This document shows, one piece after another, positions 33,492 to 42,999 of a DNA stretch of 64,000 bases (positions are counted from its first letter, which is position 1; every line of letters starts with the position of its first letter). The position numbers and the translations under genes are program-made. The stretch is from a virus: positions 1 through 64,000 of the IMG/VR virus record IMGVR_UViG_3300011115_000874; one strand, 5' to 3'. Below the pieces are notes generated by a model, which was given only the letters and a program-made list of their open reading frames with translations, was not told where the DNA came from and did not search any database.

Positions 33492-36400
33492 TTAACCTAT
33501 ATTTCCTCCACCTCCAGTTGGTACACCTGGGCCTACTGGGGAGAGTGTACTACCTGTATCAAACCATAAATATATCTCTCCTTGGTTTGGTGAAGTATTA
33601 ATATTTAAAAAATTCTCTAAAGATGTTATAGTACTTATATACAATGTAGGAGTATATAAATTTTGTGTGGTTGAAGGATACTTAAATTCATTATTTGGAT
33701 TTAATTCACCATTTGTTACTACAAACTCAGTTCCAGGTAATTCCCCATTATAAAACTCATCTTGTGATGAATGAGAGATATAAGATATGCCTGTTGGTCC
33801 ATCATAAGTTTGTATCCAAGATTGAGTGAAGTTTAAATTATTAAAATTATTAAATGTTCCCCCAGTACTACCACTTATAAAAGCAGTATCAATAACACCT
33901 TCATATGTTAAATCCTCCCCATAATTAAATGAACTACTTAAACCTAAACTTGAAGAATAAGTAGTTGAGTTTTGATATTGAGTATCATAAACTTGTGGTT
34001 GTGGGTATTTATTTCTTTCTAAAATATGTTGTTTGATAACTACACCAGTTGTAAGACTTGTTCTTGCAGGAACAAAATCCTTAATCATTTTAAATAATGA
34101 GTTATCAAAATATTTAATTAATCTTACATAATCAGTTAAATCGTAAGTATCAAAATACTTTTGGAAGAAATTATTACTTAAAGTGTTTAAATCAGGATAT
34201 GAAGTAGCAGATGAAGATACTTGTCTTGGGTCACCAATATATTCACCTATATTAAAGTATCCTAATGAATCAATAATATCATCGTTAACTTCGTTTTGAG
34301 GTGAAAATGCTACCTCTAACATGTTGACATCAGGTGATTCACTACCTAATGATGGATAATATTGTTCTATAGAAGTATATTGTGATAATACACTTCCTGT
34401 AGGTAAACTAGATGATACAATTTGTATTTTGTCTGTTACTCTACCTTTTAAACCTATTACTGGTGAATTTAAAAATCGTGCTTCAATATTTGGTTTAAAA
34501 GTAACATTAGTTAATGTAGCGTCATTAGATGCTATAAATGAAGCTGTTTGAGCCCAAGAACCTGTTATTCTAGGATGTACAGATTGTGATCCAGTATATA
34601 AATCTCCTCCTAAAGGTAATCTAAATGCTAAATAATCATCATATAAAATCTCTCCAGAATAATCTATAGATTGAGGATTCATCACATAATCTTTAAATGA
34701 ATCTACACTTCCTGTTTTGATCCAATATCTTATTTCTTGTAATGAACCTGTGAATCTATTATATGTTGTTCCTCCTATACTTGAAGAAGAAGATACGAAT
34801 ACTGATACACTACTACTCCCAGTCCATGATGTGTTAGCTAATACAACTGATGAAGAAGCTAAATATCCTATTTGGTTACCATCATACCCATCATAATAAA
34901 GTTTATTACTAGCATATAATGTATAAGTATCTTGAAACTTATTAATCATAACTGACCACCACCCATGATCAAAAAATGGTAAGTATACACTTGCTGTATT
35001 TACAATATCATTTACTTTAGGGTAAAATGTTAAATAAGCATGTTGGTAATAAGGATTTACTGATGATCCACTATATGAACCTGAGGTTAAACCTGATCCA
35101 CTATATCTAAGAACTAATGAAGATGAAGGTGGAGTAGTTGGTCCTGTATTTAGACTCCAAATTTGGTAATTAGATCCTGTGTCAAAATCACTAGTTTTGA
35201 ATCTAAATTGTATTGATGATGCTTTAAAATTATTAATACTAGCACTCCACGCTGTATTTAAAAGCCATGGGGTAATAATTAATGATGATGCACTTGCCTC
35301 AGCAGCGTAATTAAATTGTTGGTCAAAATAATCATAAGTAGAAGTATCTTTGTCTCTACCTCCAAACTCACTAATTCTTAAAATAGTATCAGGTACACCA
35401 AAACAATTTATTAACGCTCGTAAACCAGGTATAGTACCCTTAGTTTTAGCTAAATAAGGTAAGTTATGATAAATACGTTTATATATTTCTTTATTTAAAT
35501 CATCTATTGGTGTAACAGATGCTTCATATGAAGCAGTTATATAGTTTGTAATTAAATCTGATCCTGTTGGATTTAGATTTATACCTGTACTTCCTGAGTT
35601 AAATCCAGTGAAGGCGTTAAATAAATCACTAGTAGTAAAATTATTTTGATATAATTTAACTCCAAATGACTTTAATGCCTCAGCTACTAAATCTTTTGAA
35701 ATACCATAATCTAATCTATTATCAGCATTATAATGGTTAGTAACATCTTTATAATATGTCCATAAGTAATCATAATGTTGTCCTACTAATTGTACAAAAG
35801 AATAATATGGTGAATTTCTTTCATCATCACGTATATATTCAGGTATAGTATAGTATAAATAATCTTGATTATTTCTATCATATATAGATGCACTAAGTAA
35901 TCTTCCCCCATAGTAAGGAGATGTATAATCAGAACTACCTAACCAGTTTAAAACTTGAGTACTACCTGTTGAATATAAAGTATAAGGTACTTTATTATTA
36001 GATTTAGGCCATGTATATGATCCTGATTCATAGTACATATAATATTCGTATCCATCAAAATTTTGTATTATATCTGTTATTTTATTTTTAATAATAACAG
36101 AACTTGTTAATGATGATGTAACACTAGATAATAAATTTAATTCATTATTATAGGTTTCTATTTGTTTTACTTTATAGTAAAAATTATCTAATCTAGTTTC
36201 AGCTGAAGAAAAATGTATGAAATTAGAAAAATCAGTGTAATCAAGGCTAATATCAATTGCTTTTTCTTCTAATATACTTTTAATTTGGTTTACAGATGAA
36301 GTAAGAGTATTAGATAATAATAAATTATAATTTGTATAATCAGTTGAGTTATTTAGTCTATCCTGTATATTAACATTAAAATTTGGGCCTTTTATACCAA

Positions 36401-37070
36401 ATGTGACTACAGGAGGAGTAAAAGGTTCAGGTGTGTAAATTATATTAAAAGCTAAAGAATTAGCTATTTTAGTTACAACCCAAAAATCTGAGTTGGTGCT
36501 AATATTAGATGGAAGAGGATTATATAAATTAATTAATATATCATTTGTAGTAGGATTAACTTGTATGTTGTTAGCTACTAATAATATATTGTTACCAAAA
36601 TTTAAATAAAAATCACTAAAATAAAAAGAAGTATTATTAGTAAAATTATTAACTATAAGAACAGGATCTATTGATGGTGAAGTATATTTAACAACTAACT
36701 CAGTTCTATCAGCTGATATACTTTTTATAAAAAGGCCTTTATTTATAGAATTAGTTAATAATTCATTCCTGTAAAAGTTATAATATGTGTTATAGTCTCC
36801 AGATGTAATTCCTCTATTACTTAAATCAACTTCAGGATTTATTTCTATAGAACTAATATTATTTGATACAACTGTCCCATCTATTGGAAATGAAAAAGCA
36901 TTATAGTTATAATCTACAGTTTGAAATGAATTATTCTTTGTAGAAATTACATACTCAATATAATCAGTAGATGGATTAAATGTAGCCTCAATTTGAGTTG
37001 GGTTAATTAATCTTTCATCTTGTGAAGAATAAGGAGAAGAAGAAAATATTTGGGATATAGTTACAGCCAT
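33492..37070 (-). CDS. Giant tail protein with LamG-like domain
   Basis: At 1192 aa this is the largest product in the window. The middle (about 600-790) looks like a concanavalin/LamG-type beta-sandwich: S-I-Q-F-R-F-K-T-S-D-F, H-G-W-W-S-V-M-I-N and F-T-G-S-L-Q-E-I-R-Y-W. An earlier segment has Y-R-I-Y-H-N-L-P-Y-L-A-K-T-K-G-T type strands. The end is Gly/Pro-rich. LamG-like domains often bind glycans, so it may contact the host surface. It overlaps the upstream gene by one base. Confidence 0.65.
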   Translation of the reverse strand: MAVTISQIFSSSPYSSQDERLINPTQIEATFNPSTDYIEYVISTKNNSFQTVDYNYNAFSFPIDGTVVSNNISSIEINPEVDLSNRGITSGDYNTYYNFYRNELLTNSINKGLFIKSISADRTELVVKYTSPSIDPVLIVNNFTNNTSFYFSDFYLNFGNNILLVANNIQVNPTTNDILINLYNPLPSNISTNSDFWVVTKIANSLAFNIIYTPEPFTPPVVTFGIKGPNFNVNIQDRLNNSTDYTNYNLLLSNTLTSSVNQIKSILEEKAIDISLDYTDFSNFIHFSSAETRLDNFYYKVKQIETYNNELNLLSSVTSSLTSSVIIKNKITDIIQNFDGYEYYMYYESGSYTWPKSNNKVPYTLYSTGSTQVLNWLGSSDYTSPYYGGRLLSASIYDRNNQDYLYYTIPEYIRDDERNSPYYSFVQLVGQHYDYLWTYYKDVTNHYNADNRLDYGISKDLVAEALKSFGVKLYQNNFTTSDLFNAFTGFNSGSTGINLNPTGSDLITNYITASYEASVTPIDDLNKEIYKRIYHNLPYLAKTKGTIPGLRALINCFGVPDTILRISEFGGRDKDTSTYDYFDQQFNYAAEASASSLIITPWLLNTAWSASINNFKASSIQFRFKTSDFDTGSNYQIWSLNTGPTTPPSSSLVLRYSGSGLTSGSYSGSSVNPYYQHAYLTFYPKVNDIVNTASVYLPFFDHGWWSVMINKFQDTYTLYASNKLYYDGYDGNQIGYLASSSVVLANTSWTGSSSVSVFVSSSSSIGGTTYNRFTGSLQEIRYWIKTGSVDSFKDYVMNPQSIDYSGEILYDDYLAFRLPLGGDLYTGSQSVHPRITGSWAQTASFIASNDATLTNVTFKPNIEARFLNSPVIGLKGRVTDKIQIVSSSLPTGSVLSQYTSIEQYYPSLGSESPDVNMLEVAFSPQNEVNDDIIDSLGYFNIGEYIGDPRQVSSSATSYPDLNTLSNNFFQKYFDTYDLTDYVRLIKYFDNSLFKMIKDFVPARTSLTTGVVIKQHILERNKYPQPQVYDTQYQNSTTYSSSLGLSSSFNYGEDLTYEGVIDTAFISGSTGGTFNNFNNLNFTQSWIQTYDGPTGISYISHSSQDEFYNGELPGTEFVVTNGELNPNNEFKYPSTTQNLYTPTLYISTITSLENFLNINTSPNQGEIYLWFDTGSTLSPVGPGVPTGGGGNIG

Positions 37071-37420
37071 TATTTTATATTTAAGCTAGATGAAAATTGA
37101 AGATTTAAAACTTGTTGGTTAGCTGCTAACAGTTGTTGTCTTAATGATGATATTTCATCTAATAAAAGTTGAGTTTCATCATTTGGAATAGCAACATTTA
37201 TATAATCTCCACTTGTTTTAACTAAATATTCATGTGAATTTATATTCCCTTCAGCAGGAATATCATAAAATATTTTATTATAATACCCAAAAAATTGTTC
37301 TACAGTTATAGTATCTTCAACTGGTGGTGGTGGAAGTTGTAACTGTGTAAAAGAAGTATCAATAACGTTAGTATATTCTCTTCTATTATAAACTGTTTTA
37401 TTTAAATTATAATTAGCCAT
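37070..37420 (-). CDS. Small tail-region protein
   Basis: This 116-aa protein has a proline-rich segment L-Q-L-P-P-P-P-V-E-D near 30 and a C-terminal coiled coil (I-S-S-L-R-Q-Q-L-L-A-A-N-Q-Q-V-L). It is coupled to both neighbours by short overlaps. It may be a fibre connector or chaperone. No family recognised. Confidence 0.55.
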   Translation of the reverse strand: MANYNLNKTVYNRREYTNVIDTSFTQLQLPPPPVEDTITVEQFFGYYNKIFYDIPAEGNINSHEYLVKTSGDYINVAIPNDETQLLLDEISSLRQQLLAANQQVLNLQFSSSLNIK

Positions 37421-38501
37421 TTATTACTTTAAAATAATAATTATCATCAAATATTATTGTACTACCATTTATAGTGGTCTTGATCAATATACTATAGAAT
37501 CGTTCTGGTTCCAAGCCGTTCATGTAAAGCTTAAAATAACTTCCATTAGCATCTACACTTAATTGAGTAAATTGGTTATCAAAATCAATCACATACTCAT
37601 TAGTATATAAATCTTTAATAGCGTAATATGATGCTGTAGGTAAATAATAATTTTGAGTGAAATATGAGGCAGTAGCAAATACTCTATTAGGATATTCAGG
37701 TCTACTGTTTACTCTAAAAATATTATCACTATCAGGATAAAAAATACCTGGGTTATTGTCTACCGCTATAGTAGCAGGGAAGACATTTATTTCAGTTAAA
37801 GAACCAGTACTAAATGAATAGTCTCTCCATTTTATTTCTAATTGAGGAGGATATATAGTATGGGTATCTCTTGAAAAATAATCTAAATTAATATTATATA
37901 AAAGATTGTTTACAAACTCAGCAGCTTGTTTAATAATAAATCCATTATTAGCTATTGAACCTGAGTACCAACTTCTAACTATAGGTGTAACATCTACGTT
38001 TATATCTTTATCATCATAGTATGAAAATGACTGCGTATAAGATGAAGTATACCAATTACCTCCACCACTCACGGAACCATATGATCCTGTTATTCCAACA
38101 GGGAATCCCGTTGTTCTCCAAGCACCACTACCAGAAGATAATCTATTATACCAACTTACTCCATTAGTATATTCTGGGGAGTAAGAATATTTTCCTGTAC
38201 CCATGTTCCAAGAACCAGTCACAGCGTATATTTCTAAAGTAGTGTCTGAGTTTAATCCATTAACTTCAGATATAAATCCTTTTAATGAAGCACTCCAAAC
38301 TGACCCACTTATTTTATTATTAATTACATCAGCTATTTCAGTGGATGAAAATTGGATTAAAGTTCTAGCAGCTTGTGTGTTACCACTATCTTGAGCATCC
38401 TCAATACTTACAGATAATATTTCATTTAATCCTGCATTTTTATTAGGATATCTAGAATATATTGTAGCGTCTTGTGAAGGGAATAATTTGTATATAGCCA
38501 T
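37413..38501 (-). CDS. DNRLRE-type tail protein
   Basis: This 362-aa protein begins I-Y-K-L-F-P-S-Q-D-A-T-I-Y-S-R-Y-P-N-K-N-A-G, then S-A-A-R-T-L-I-Q-F-type strands and V-D-V-T-P-I-V-R-S-W-Y-S-G. This order matches DNRLRE-like beta-sandwich domains found in bacterial surface and phage tail proteins. Host-surface recognition is plausible. A late-type motif lies 4 bases before the start. Confidence 0.68.
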   Translation of the reverse strand: MAIYKLFPSQDATIYSRYPNKNAGLNEILSVSIEDAQDSGNTQAARTLIQFSSTEIADVINNKISGSVWSASLKGFISEVNGLNSDTTLEIYAVTGSWNMGTGKYSYSPEYTNGVSWYNRLSSGSGAWRTTGFPVGITGSYGSVSGGGNWYTSSYTQSFSYYDDKDINVDVTPIVRSWYSGSIANNGFIIKQAAEFVNNLLYNINLDYFSRDTHTIYPPQLEIKWRDYSFSTGSLTEINVFPATIAVDNNPGIFYPDSDNIFRVNSRPEYPNRVFATASYFTQNYYLPTASYYAIKDLYTNEYVIDFDNQFTQLSVDANGSYFKLYMNGLEPERFYSILIKTTINGSTIIFDDNYYFKVING

Positions 38502-38505
38502 TTGT

Positions 38506-38514
38506 TATAAATAT
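38506..38514 (-). promoter_or_regulatory. Late-type AT motif
   Basis: Plus-strand TATAAATAT lies 4 bases before the DNRLRE-type gene, close enough that a transcript from here would be almost leaderless. Confidence 0.45.
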
Positions 38515-38520
38515 AATTTA

Positions 38521-40383
38521 TTAAAAGGATACAACTTTACCTTTAATATCAACATTAGGGTATTTAACTTCAAATATCATTGGGTCTAAACTTGGATATA
38601 CAACATTATTTTGAGTAGCACCTGCTATGTCATAAGCATATTCTGAGTATCCTAATATTGCTCCAGTTTTATTAACTATAGCTACATTTTTAACTGTTTG
38701 AACTCCTTCTATTTTATCTAAAAGTAAATAAATATCTTTTAATATAATAGGTTCATTTATTTGCCAATTATTTAAATTAAAAAATTGTTTTAGTTGAGTA
38801 ATACAATTAAATATAACTTCATTACTATTATATTGAGGGTAGACAGTAATATTAAAATCTACACCTATATTAATAATAAATGCGTCTTTAATTTTAATAG
38901 AGTCATTTATTACTCTATTTTGTGAGATATATGTAGAAAGATTTTGTTTTAGCGCTGGTGATGCTTGGGTTAGATTCCCATTAACATCATAAGATAAAAC
39001 ATATAAATCTAAAACAGATGGAGTTTCTCCTGGGAGGAGAGATGATATTTTTTGAGTTTCAATATATGCTTTTGATATTGAGCCATAATCTGGGGGTAAA
39101 CTCATAGCCCTAACTAAATAATCATCTAATGTGACACTTCTTTGTTGGGATGTAAAACTAACTAGAGAATTTAATCTTATTTGTTCAATTGTATCTCCAG
39201 GTGAACCACCATTAGCTGCTGATGGATTATTTGTAGCTACAGAATTAAAAACATATTGTGCTAAAGTAGCGTCTAGTCCATTATTTACCTTAATATTATT
39301 TTTATTGGTTATAACATTTAATACACCAGAAGCTACATTAGATGTAATCCCACCACCAATTAAATACCTTACTGTTAAAGTAGTATTATTAGGAGCTATA
39401 CCATAAGTATCAGTGTATAAAAAGTTAGATGGAGAGAATGCTGTTGTTAATAATGATCTTTTATATGGTAAACCTAAACCTATATTATTAGGGTTAGGAG
39501 TAATTTCTTCATCTATATTTTGAGTATTAGTACCTGCTCCAAATTGGATTTGAAGTGTTGTTGGAGTCATAAATCTAGTTACAAATCTACGAGGTATTTT
39601 TTTAAGTTGAAGAAGAAATGGAACATCACTTTGATTAACTGAGAGGTTAGGATTGTTTATATTAGTATTTTTAATAGTATCATATACCATTTCTTGAGCT
39701 AAATATGGTACTTCATACCATTTATTTCCGTCACTATCAGTTATATCTAATATTTTAATTATATTAGAATCTTCTATTTCTATTGTTGGATATTTTTCTA
39801 CAGATCCAAAAGAGAATGTTGTTGTTTTAATTTCAGCTGATATAGCTTTTCTAGTTTTCTTTAAAAGGAAATAATCAATATTATTTCCAGTTGTTTGATA
39901 AATAGTTACAGTTGTAGGGTCTTGTGAACTAGAGAATGAAAAATCAACTGAGTCTTGCATCAAAAATGAAGTATTTTGAGTTAAAGATGAGTTAATTTGA
40001 GTGTTTTCAAGTAATTGAACAGCATAATTATAATCAGGAGTATAATTTGTTCCTGATAATATAGATGGGATTTGTTGGTATACATCAATATCAACTGTAG
40101 CTGCTCCAGTGACTTTTGGAGTATAACCTAACATATATGCTAATGAATATATATTATTTTGCTGTCTAGCATATTGGATAAAATTCTCTTGAATTTGATT
40201 ATCAAGATAAAAAGATAATACGTCACCAACATAAGCTGACATTTCAAGAAACATAGTACCAGGGGAACTAGGAGTAAAATTAGCGTAAGTTGAAGGGAAA
40301 TAAGTTTTAGCAAATTCAGTTAATGTATTTTTGAATTCACTAAAATCCTTATTAATGTATTTAATGTCAATATTTTCAGCCAT
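38521..40383 (-). CDS. Baseplate wedge protein gp6-like
   Basis: This 620-aa protein begins I-K-Y-I-N-K-D-F-S-E-F-K-N-T-L-T-E-F-A-K, then S-S-P-G-T-M-F-L-E-M-S-A-Y-V-G-D-V-L-S-F-Y-L-D-N. This is the conserved opening of gp6/J-type baseplate wedge proteins. A Q-R-S-V-T-L-D-D-Y segment near 418 is also typical. gp6 forms the inner ring of the baseplate around the hub. The gp25-like gene is 1 base away, as expected for wedge partners. Confidence 0.9.
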   Translation of the reverse strand: MAENIDIKYINKDFSEFKNTLTEFAKTYFPSTYANFTPSSPGTMFLEMSAYVGDVLSFYLDNQIQENFIQYARQQNNIYSLAYMLGYTPKVTGAATVDIDVYQQIPSILSGTNYTPDYNYAVQLLENTQINSSLTQNTSFLMQDSVDFSFSSSQDPTTVTIYQTTGNNIDYFLLKKTRKAISAEIKTTTFSFGSVEKYPTIEIEDSNIIKILDITDSDGNKWYEVPYLAQEMVYDTIKNTNINNPNLSVNQSDVPFLLQLKKIPRRFVTRFMTPTTLQIQFGAGTNTQNIDEEITPNPNNIGLGLPYKRSLLTTAFSPSNFLYTDTYGIAPNNTTLTVRYLIGGGITSNVASGVLNVITNKNNIKVNNGLDATLAQYVFNSVATNNPSAANGGSPGDTIEQIRLNSLVSFTSQQRSVTLDDYLVRAMSLPPDYGSISKAYIETQKISSLLPGETPSVLDLYVLSYDVNGNLTQASPALKQNLSTYISQNRVINDSIKIKDAFIINIGVDFNITVYPQYNSNEVIFNCITQLKQFFNLNNWQINEPIILKDIYLLLDKIEGVQTVKNVAIVNKTGAILGYSEYAYDIAGATQNNVVYPSLDPMIFEVKYPNVDIKGKVVSF

Positions 40384-40384
40384 G

Positions 40385-40801
40385 TTATAAAGTTATATCT
40401 ATAGAATTTTTGTTACCAGCAAATGAATAATCAATAATAATATTAATTGAGTTAACATCATAATTTGGATTAATAATTACACTATTTGTAGTGATTTGTG
40501 GAAAATTTGCTTTTAATCCTTCTATAATTTGTAATTTAAGATTATTTAAATTTACTTCAGTTGTATTTTGAAATATAAATCTTCTTAAATCACTACCATA
40601 ATTTGGATTAAGAACACGTTCACCTTTATTAGTTAACATATAATTAATAACATCTGATCTTAATTGTTCTGTAGTAGTGTATGTTGAACTAAATACAGCA
40701 TCTGAACCACTAATTATTGAACCAACAAATGGTAGACTTACCCCAATAGCTAGTTGATAATCAAGATCTAATGGATTATTATTTTCTATTCTATATGCCA
40801 T
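40385..40801 (-). CDS. Baseplate wedge protein gp25-like
   Basis: This 138-aa protein has L-R-S-D-V-I-N-Y-M-L-T-N-K-G-E-R, then P-N-Y-G-S-D-L-R-R-F-I-F. These are signatures of the gp25/GPW family, which anchors the sheath to the wedge. The family glutamate/arginine region R-V-L-N-P-N-Y-G is intact. Its neighbours are gp6-like and a leader-bearing small protein. Confidence 0.9.
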   Translation of the reverse strand: MAYRIENNNPLDLDYQLAIGVSLPFVGSIISGSDAVFSSTYTTTEQLRSDVINYMLTNKGERVLNPNYGSDLRRFIFQNTTEVNLNNLKLQIIEGLKANFPQITTNSVIINPNYDVNSINIIIDYSFAGNKNSIDITL

Positions 40802-41148
40802 TATTTACTATTCATTAGTCCCATTATTTGATCTAAACCTACTTCACCGCCTGGGAGACTTGATCCTTCACCCATTGTGTTAATTGGTGGAGGTGTGTAA
40901 GCAGGTTGAGCATGAGATGAGTTTGCAGTAATTGTAGCATCAAATTCACCTCCAATCATACTTCGTAAATTACGTTTAAGATCATGATTTACAGGAGAAG
41001 ATTGTTGATAGGTAGGAACGGGAGTATAAGTTTCCTGTATTACTGTTTTAGGTGATTTAACTGCTTCAAGAAGGATATCTTTAATTTCCTCTTGAATTGC
41101 TTCACGTACTGCTTCTTTAATTAATTTTTTTAGTCCGTCGATTTTCAT
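40801..41148 (-). CDS. Leader-bearing small protein next to gp25
   Basis: This 115-aa protein starts with a long amphipathic helix M-K-I-D-G-L-K-K-L-I-K-E-A-V-R-E and reaches I-L-L-E-A near residue 29. The rest is Pro/Gly/Ser-rich with S-M-I-G-G-E-F-D near 70. Similar openings are common in T4-like environmental phages near gp25. Despite its position in the tail block, its leader has L-x-E sites like the head cargo candidates. Confidence 0.55.
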   Translation of the reverse strand: MKIDGLKKLIKEAVREAIQEEIKDILLEAVKSPKTVIQETYTPVPTYQQSSPVNHDLKRNLRSMIGGEFDATITANSSHAQPAYTPPPINTMGEGSSLPGGEVGLDQIMGLMNSK

Positions 41149-41153
41149 ATGAT

Positions 41154-41162
41154 TATAAATAT
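41154..41162 (-). promoter_or_regulatory. Late-type AT motif
   Basis: Plus-strand TATAAATAT lies 5 bases before the 115-aa gene. Confidence 0.45.
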
Positions 41163-41166
41163 TTGA

Positions 41167-42576
41167 TTATTCAGTTGTTATATTAGGAGTTGTATCTATT
41201 ATGAATTTTAATTGAGATATTAACACTGATGGGTCTGAAGCAAATGAAGAGTCAGTTCTTAGTACATCTACACCTTGCTTATTTTGAGCTACAGCATAGC
41301 GTCTAATATATTTACTTTCATTTTTTTCATCAATTTTCACTCCTAAAGTAAATCCTTTATAAGTATTAGTATTTTCATTTTGAGTAGCTACTACTGTAGG
41401 ATTAGCTAAAGCATTAATTTCAGCATTAATTTGTTCTAAATCCATATTTTGGCTCCCAGAACAATGTTCTAATATAACATCTAATATATCTAAAAATTTT
41501 AAAATTATTCCTAAAAATGTTGCAAATGATGCTATTGTTATATTTACAGTGGTAATTGTTTTTTCATTAACTACTATTTCATTTTTTATTTTAGCTATAA
41601 ATGAAGATATTTTAGCTTGAAGTCCTGCAGTCATTGGGGGTAGTCCTAAAGGAGGTACACCTGTTGCTGGGTATGGGTTAGATTCAGCTAAGTTTATTGC
41701 AAGCTGTATAGCAGATATAACTGTGGCTGTTATTCCTAATATTGTGGCTGTTTTTTTAATTGTATCATACATTCCATTTATTTGAGTAACTAATGAAGCT
41801 CGTAACTTAATAACAGATTGTATTTTTGATGATGATGGGCAATCTATTAAATCTATCAATTGATCTTTAGTAATTTTCCCTAGTATAAAAGCTGCTCCAG
41901 CACCCGCTGCTCCAGCTGCTGCTGCTTTTAAAGCTTCTTTATCTTTAGCTGTTTCTTTAGCTCCATCTGCTGCATTTTTAGCTTGGTTGGTTTTATCTTG
42001 GGCATTTGCTTTAACAGAATCTAAAGTTGAATCTTCACTTATACCTAAATTAGAGATTACTAAAGGAATAACTTGTGGTGCAAATGGAGTTATTAAACCT
42101 ATAATAAATGGGATTAATCTTTTTTTAATAGTTACTTTTTGACTATTAACAAAATTAGAAAATTTAACTTCAGGTGGTAATTCAGCGTTTAATGTTTTGT
42201 TTAGAGCTTTATTATCTTGAGATAGTATTTCTTTGTTAGTTTTGGCTGTGTTTAAAGCTGTTTCGTCTGTTGCTTCAGACATTGCTTTTCTAGGAATCTC
42301 ATAAACAATATTATTTCCTTTAGAATTTTGAGTAGATGAGTCTTGTCCTCCCTCAACAGTATACGGTAATGGTGCTCCTCCAGCGTTGTAATCAACTATA
42401 TTATTAGCTAGCAATATTTCCTCAGCTATACCAGGATAGTCAATAGCACTAGACATCCATTCTCTACCTTTAATTACTTCTCCATTAGATTTAGTTAAAA
42501 TAGCTGATCTTAAAGGACCACGAGTACTAAATGTGATCACACTACCATCACTAACTTTATATATAGGTGTACTCAT
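41167..42576 (-). CDS. Tail-region protein with hydrophobic segments
   Basis: This 469-aa protein has several hydrophobic stretches (L-I-P-F-I-I-G-L-I-T-P-F near 155, A-A-A-A-G-A-A-G-A-G-A-A-F near 220, T-A-T-V-I-S-A-I-Q-L near 285, F-A-T-F-L-G-I-I-L-K near 355) between polar helices. It may be a tail-tip or membrane-penetrating protein, or a tape-measure-like component, but it is short for the latter. No family recognised. Confidence 0.5.
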   Translation of the reverse strand: MSTPIYKVSDGSVITFSTRGPLRSAILTKSNGEVIKGREWMSSAIDYPGIAEEILLANNIVDYNAGGAPLPYTVEGGQDSSTQNSKGNNIVYEIPRKAMSEATDETALNTAKTNKEILSQDNKALNKTLNAELPPEVKFSNFVNSQKVTIKKRLIPFIIGLITPFAPQVIPLVISNLGISEDSTLDSVKANAQDKTNQAKNAADGAKETAKDKEALKAAAAGAAGAGAAFILGKITKDQLIDLIDCPSSSKIQSVIKLRASLVTQINGMYDTIKKTATILGITATVISAIQLAINLAESNPYPATGVPPLGLPPMTAGLQAKISSFIAKIKNEIVVNEKTITTVNITIASFATFLGIILKFLDILDVILEHCSGSQNMDLEQINAEINALANPTVVATQNENTNTYKGFTLGVKIDEKNESKYIRRYAVAQNKQGVDVLRTDSSFASDPSVLISQLKFIIDTTPNITTE

Positions 42577-42590
42577 GTTTGGTTATTTAC

Positions 42591-42599
42591 AATAAATAT
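42591..42599 (-). promoter_or_regulatory. Late-type AT motif (variant)
   Basis: Plus-strand AATAAATAT lies 14 bases before the 469-aa gene, close to the divergent plus-strand promoter. Confidence 0.35.
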
Positions 42600-42619
42600 G
42601 CGAAATATATGAAATTGTG

Positions 42620-42652
42620 TTTGGCTTTCCAAGTTATGTTTATTATATTTAG
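42620..42652 (+). promoter_or_regulatory. Plus-strand early-type promoter
   Basis: TTTGGC at 42620-42625 and TATATTTAG at 42644-42652 copy the minus-strand early promoters at the same spacing. It is the only clear promoter of this type on the plus strand. Confidence 0.75.
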
Positions 42653-42667
42653 GTATAAATAAAGGTT

Positions 42668-42997
42668 ATGAAAAAGTTAATTATTTTAGGATTCGCAGCA
42701 TTTTTAATTCAATCATGTACTGTTTTTAAACATAAACCTAATTGTGGTCAAGATATTGTAGATTTAATTAATTATGAAGATACAATTAAAATTGAATTTA
42801 AAGGTATTGACTCATTAGTTTTTAAAAATAAAGACTACAAACATGTTGCTGATTCATTAATGTATAATCATAATGATGTTTATATGCGAATTGATGTTCA
42901 GAATATTCATACTGGTTATATCCATCGAATTGTTTTTACAAGAAATGCGTTTAGTCGTTACCCATATGATGAAGTTAATTATAAATGGGTAGAATAA
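42668..42997 (+). CDS. Plus-strand lipoprotein
   Basis: This 109-aa product is the only convincing plus-strand gene. It has a classic lipoprotein signal M-K-K-L-I-I-L-G-F-A-A-F-L-I-Q-S-C, with Cys17 as the lipid-attachment residue. The mature part is small and alpha/beta, with no recognised family. It has its own early-type promoter and the AAATAAAGGTTATG leader. A phage-made surface lipoprotein in the middle of late genes suggests a moron, for example for superinfection exclusion. That role is inference. Confidence 0.8.
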   Translation: MKKLIILGFAAFLIQSCTVFKHKPNCGQDIVDLINYEDTIKIEFKGIDSLVFKNKDYKHVADSLMYNHNDVYMRIDVQNIHTGYIHRIVFTRNAFSRYPYDEVNYKWVE

Positions 42998-42999
42998 TA

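Noticed and set aside
33492-37070. A diversity-generating retroelement target in the giant tail protein
   Set aside because: No reverse transcriptase gene or template repeat is visible in the window.
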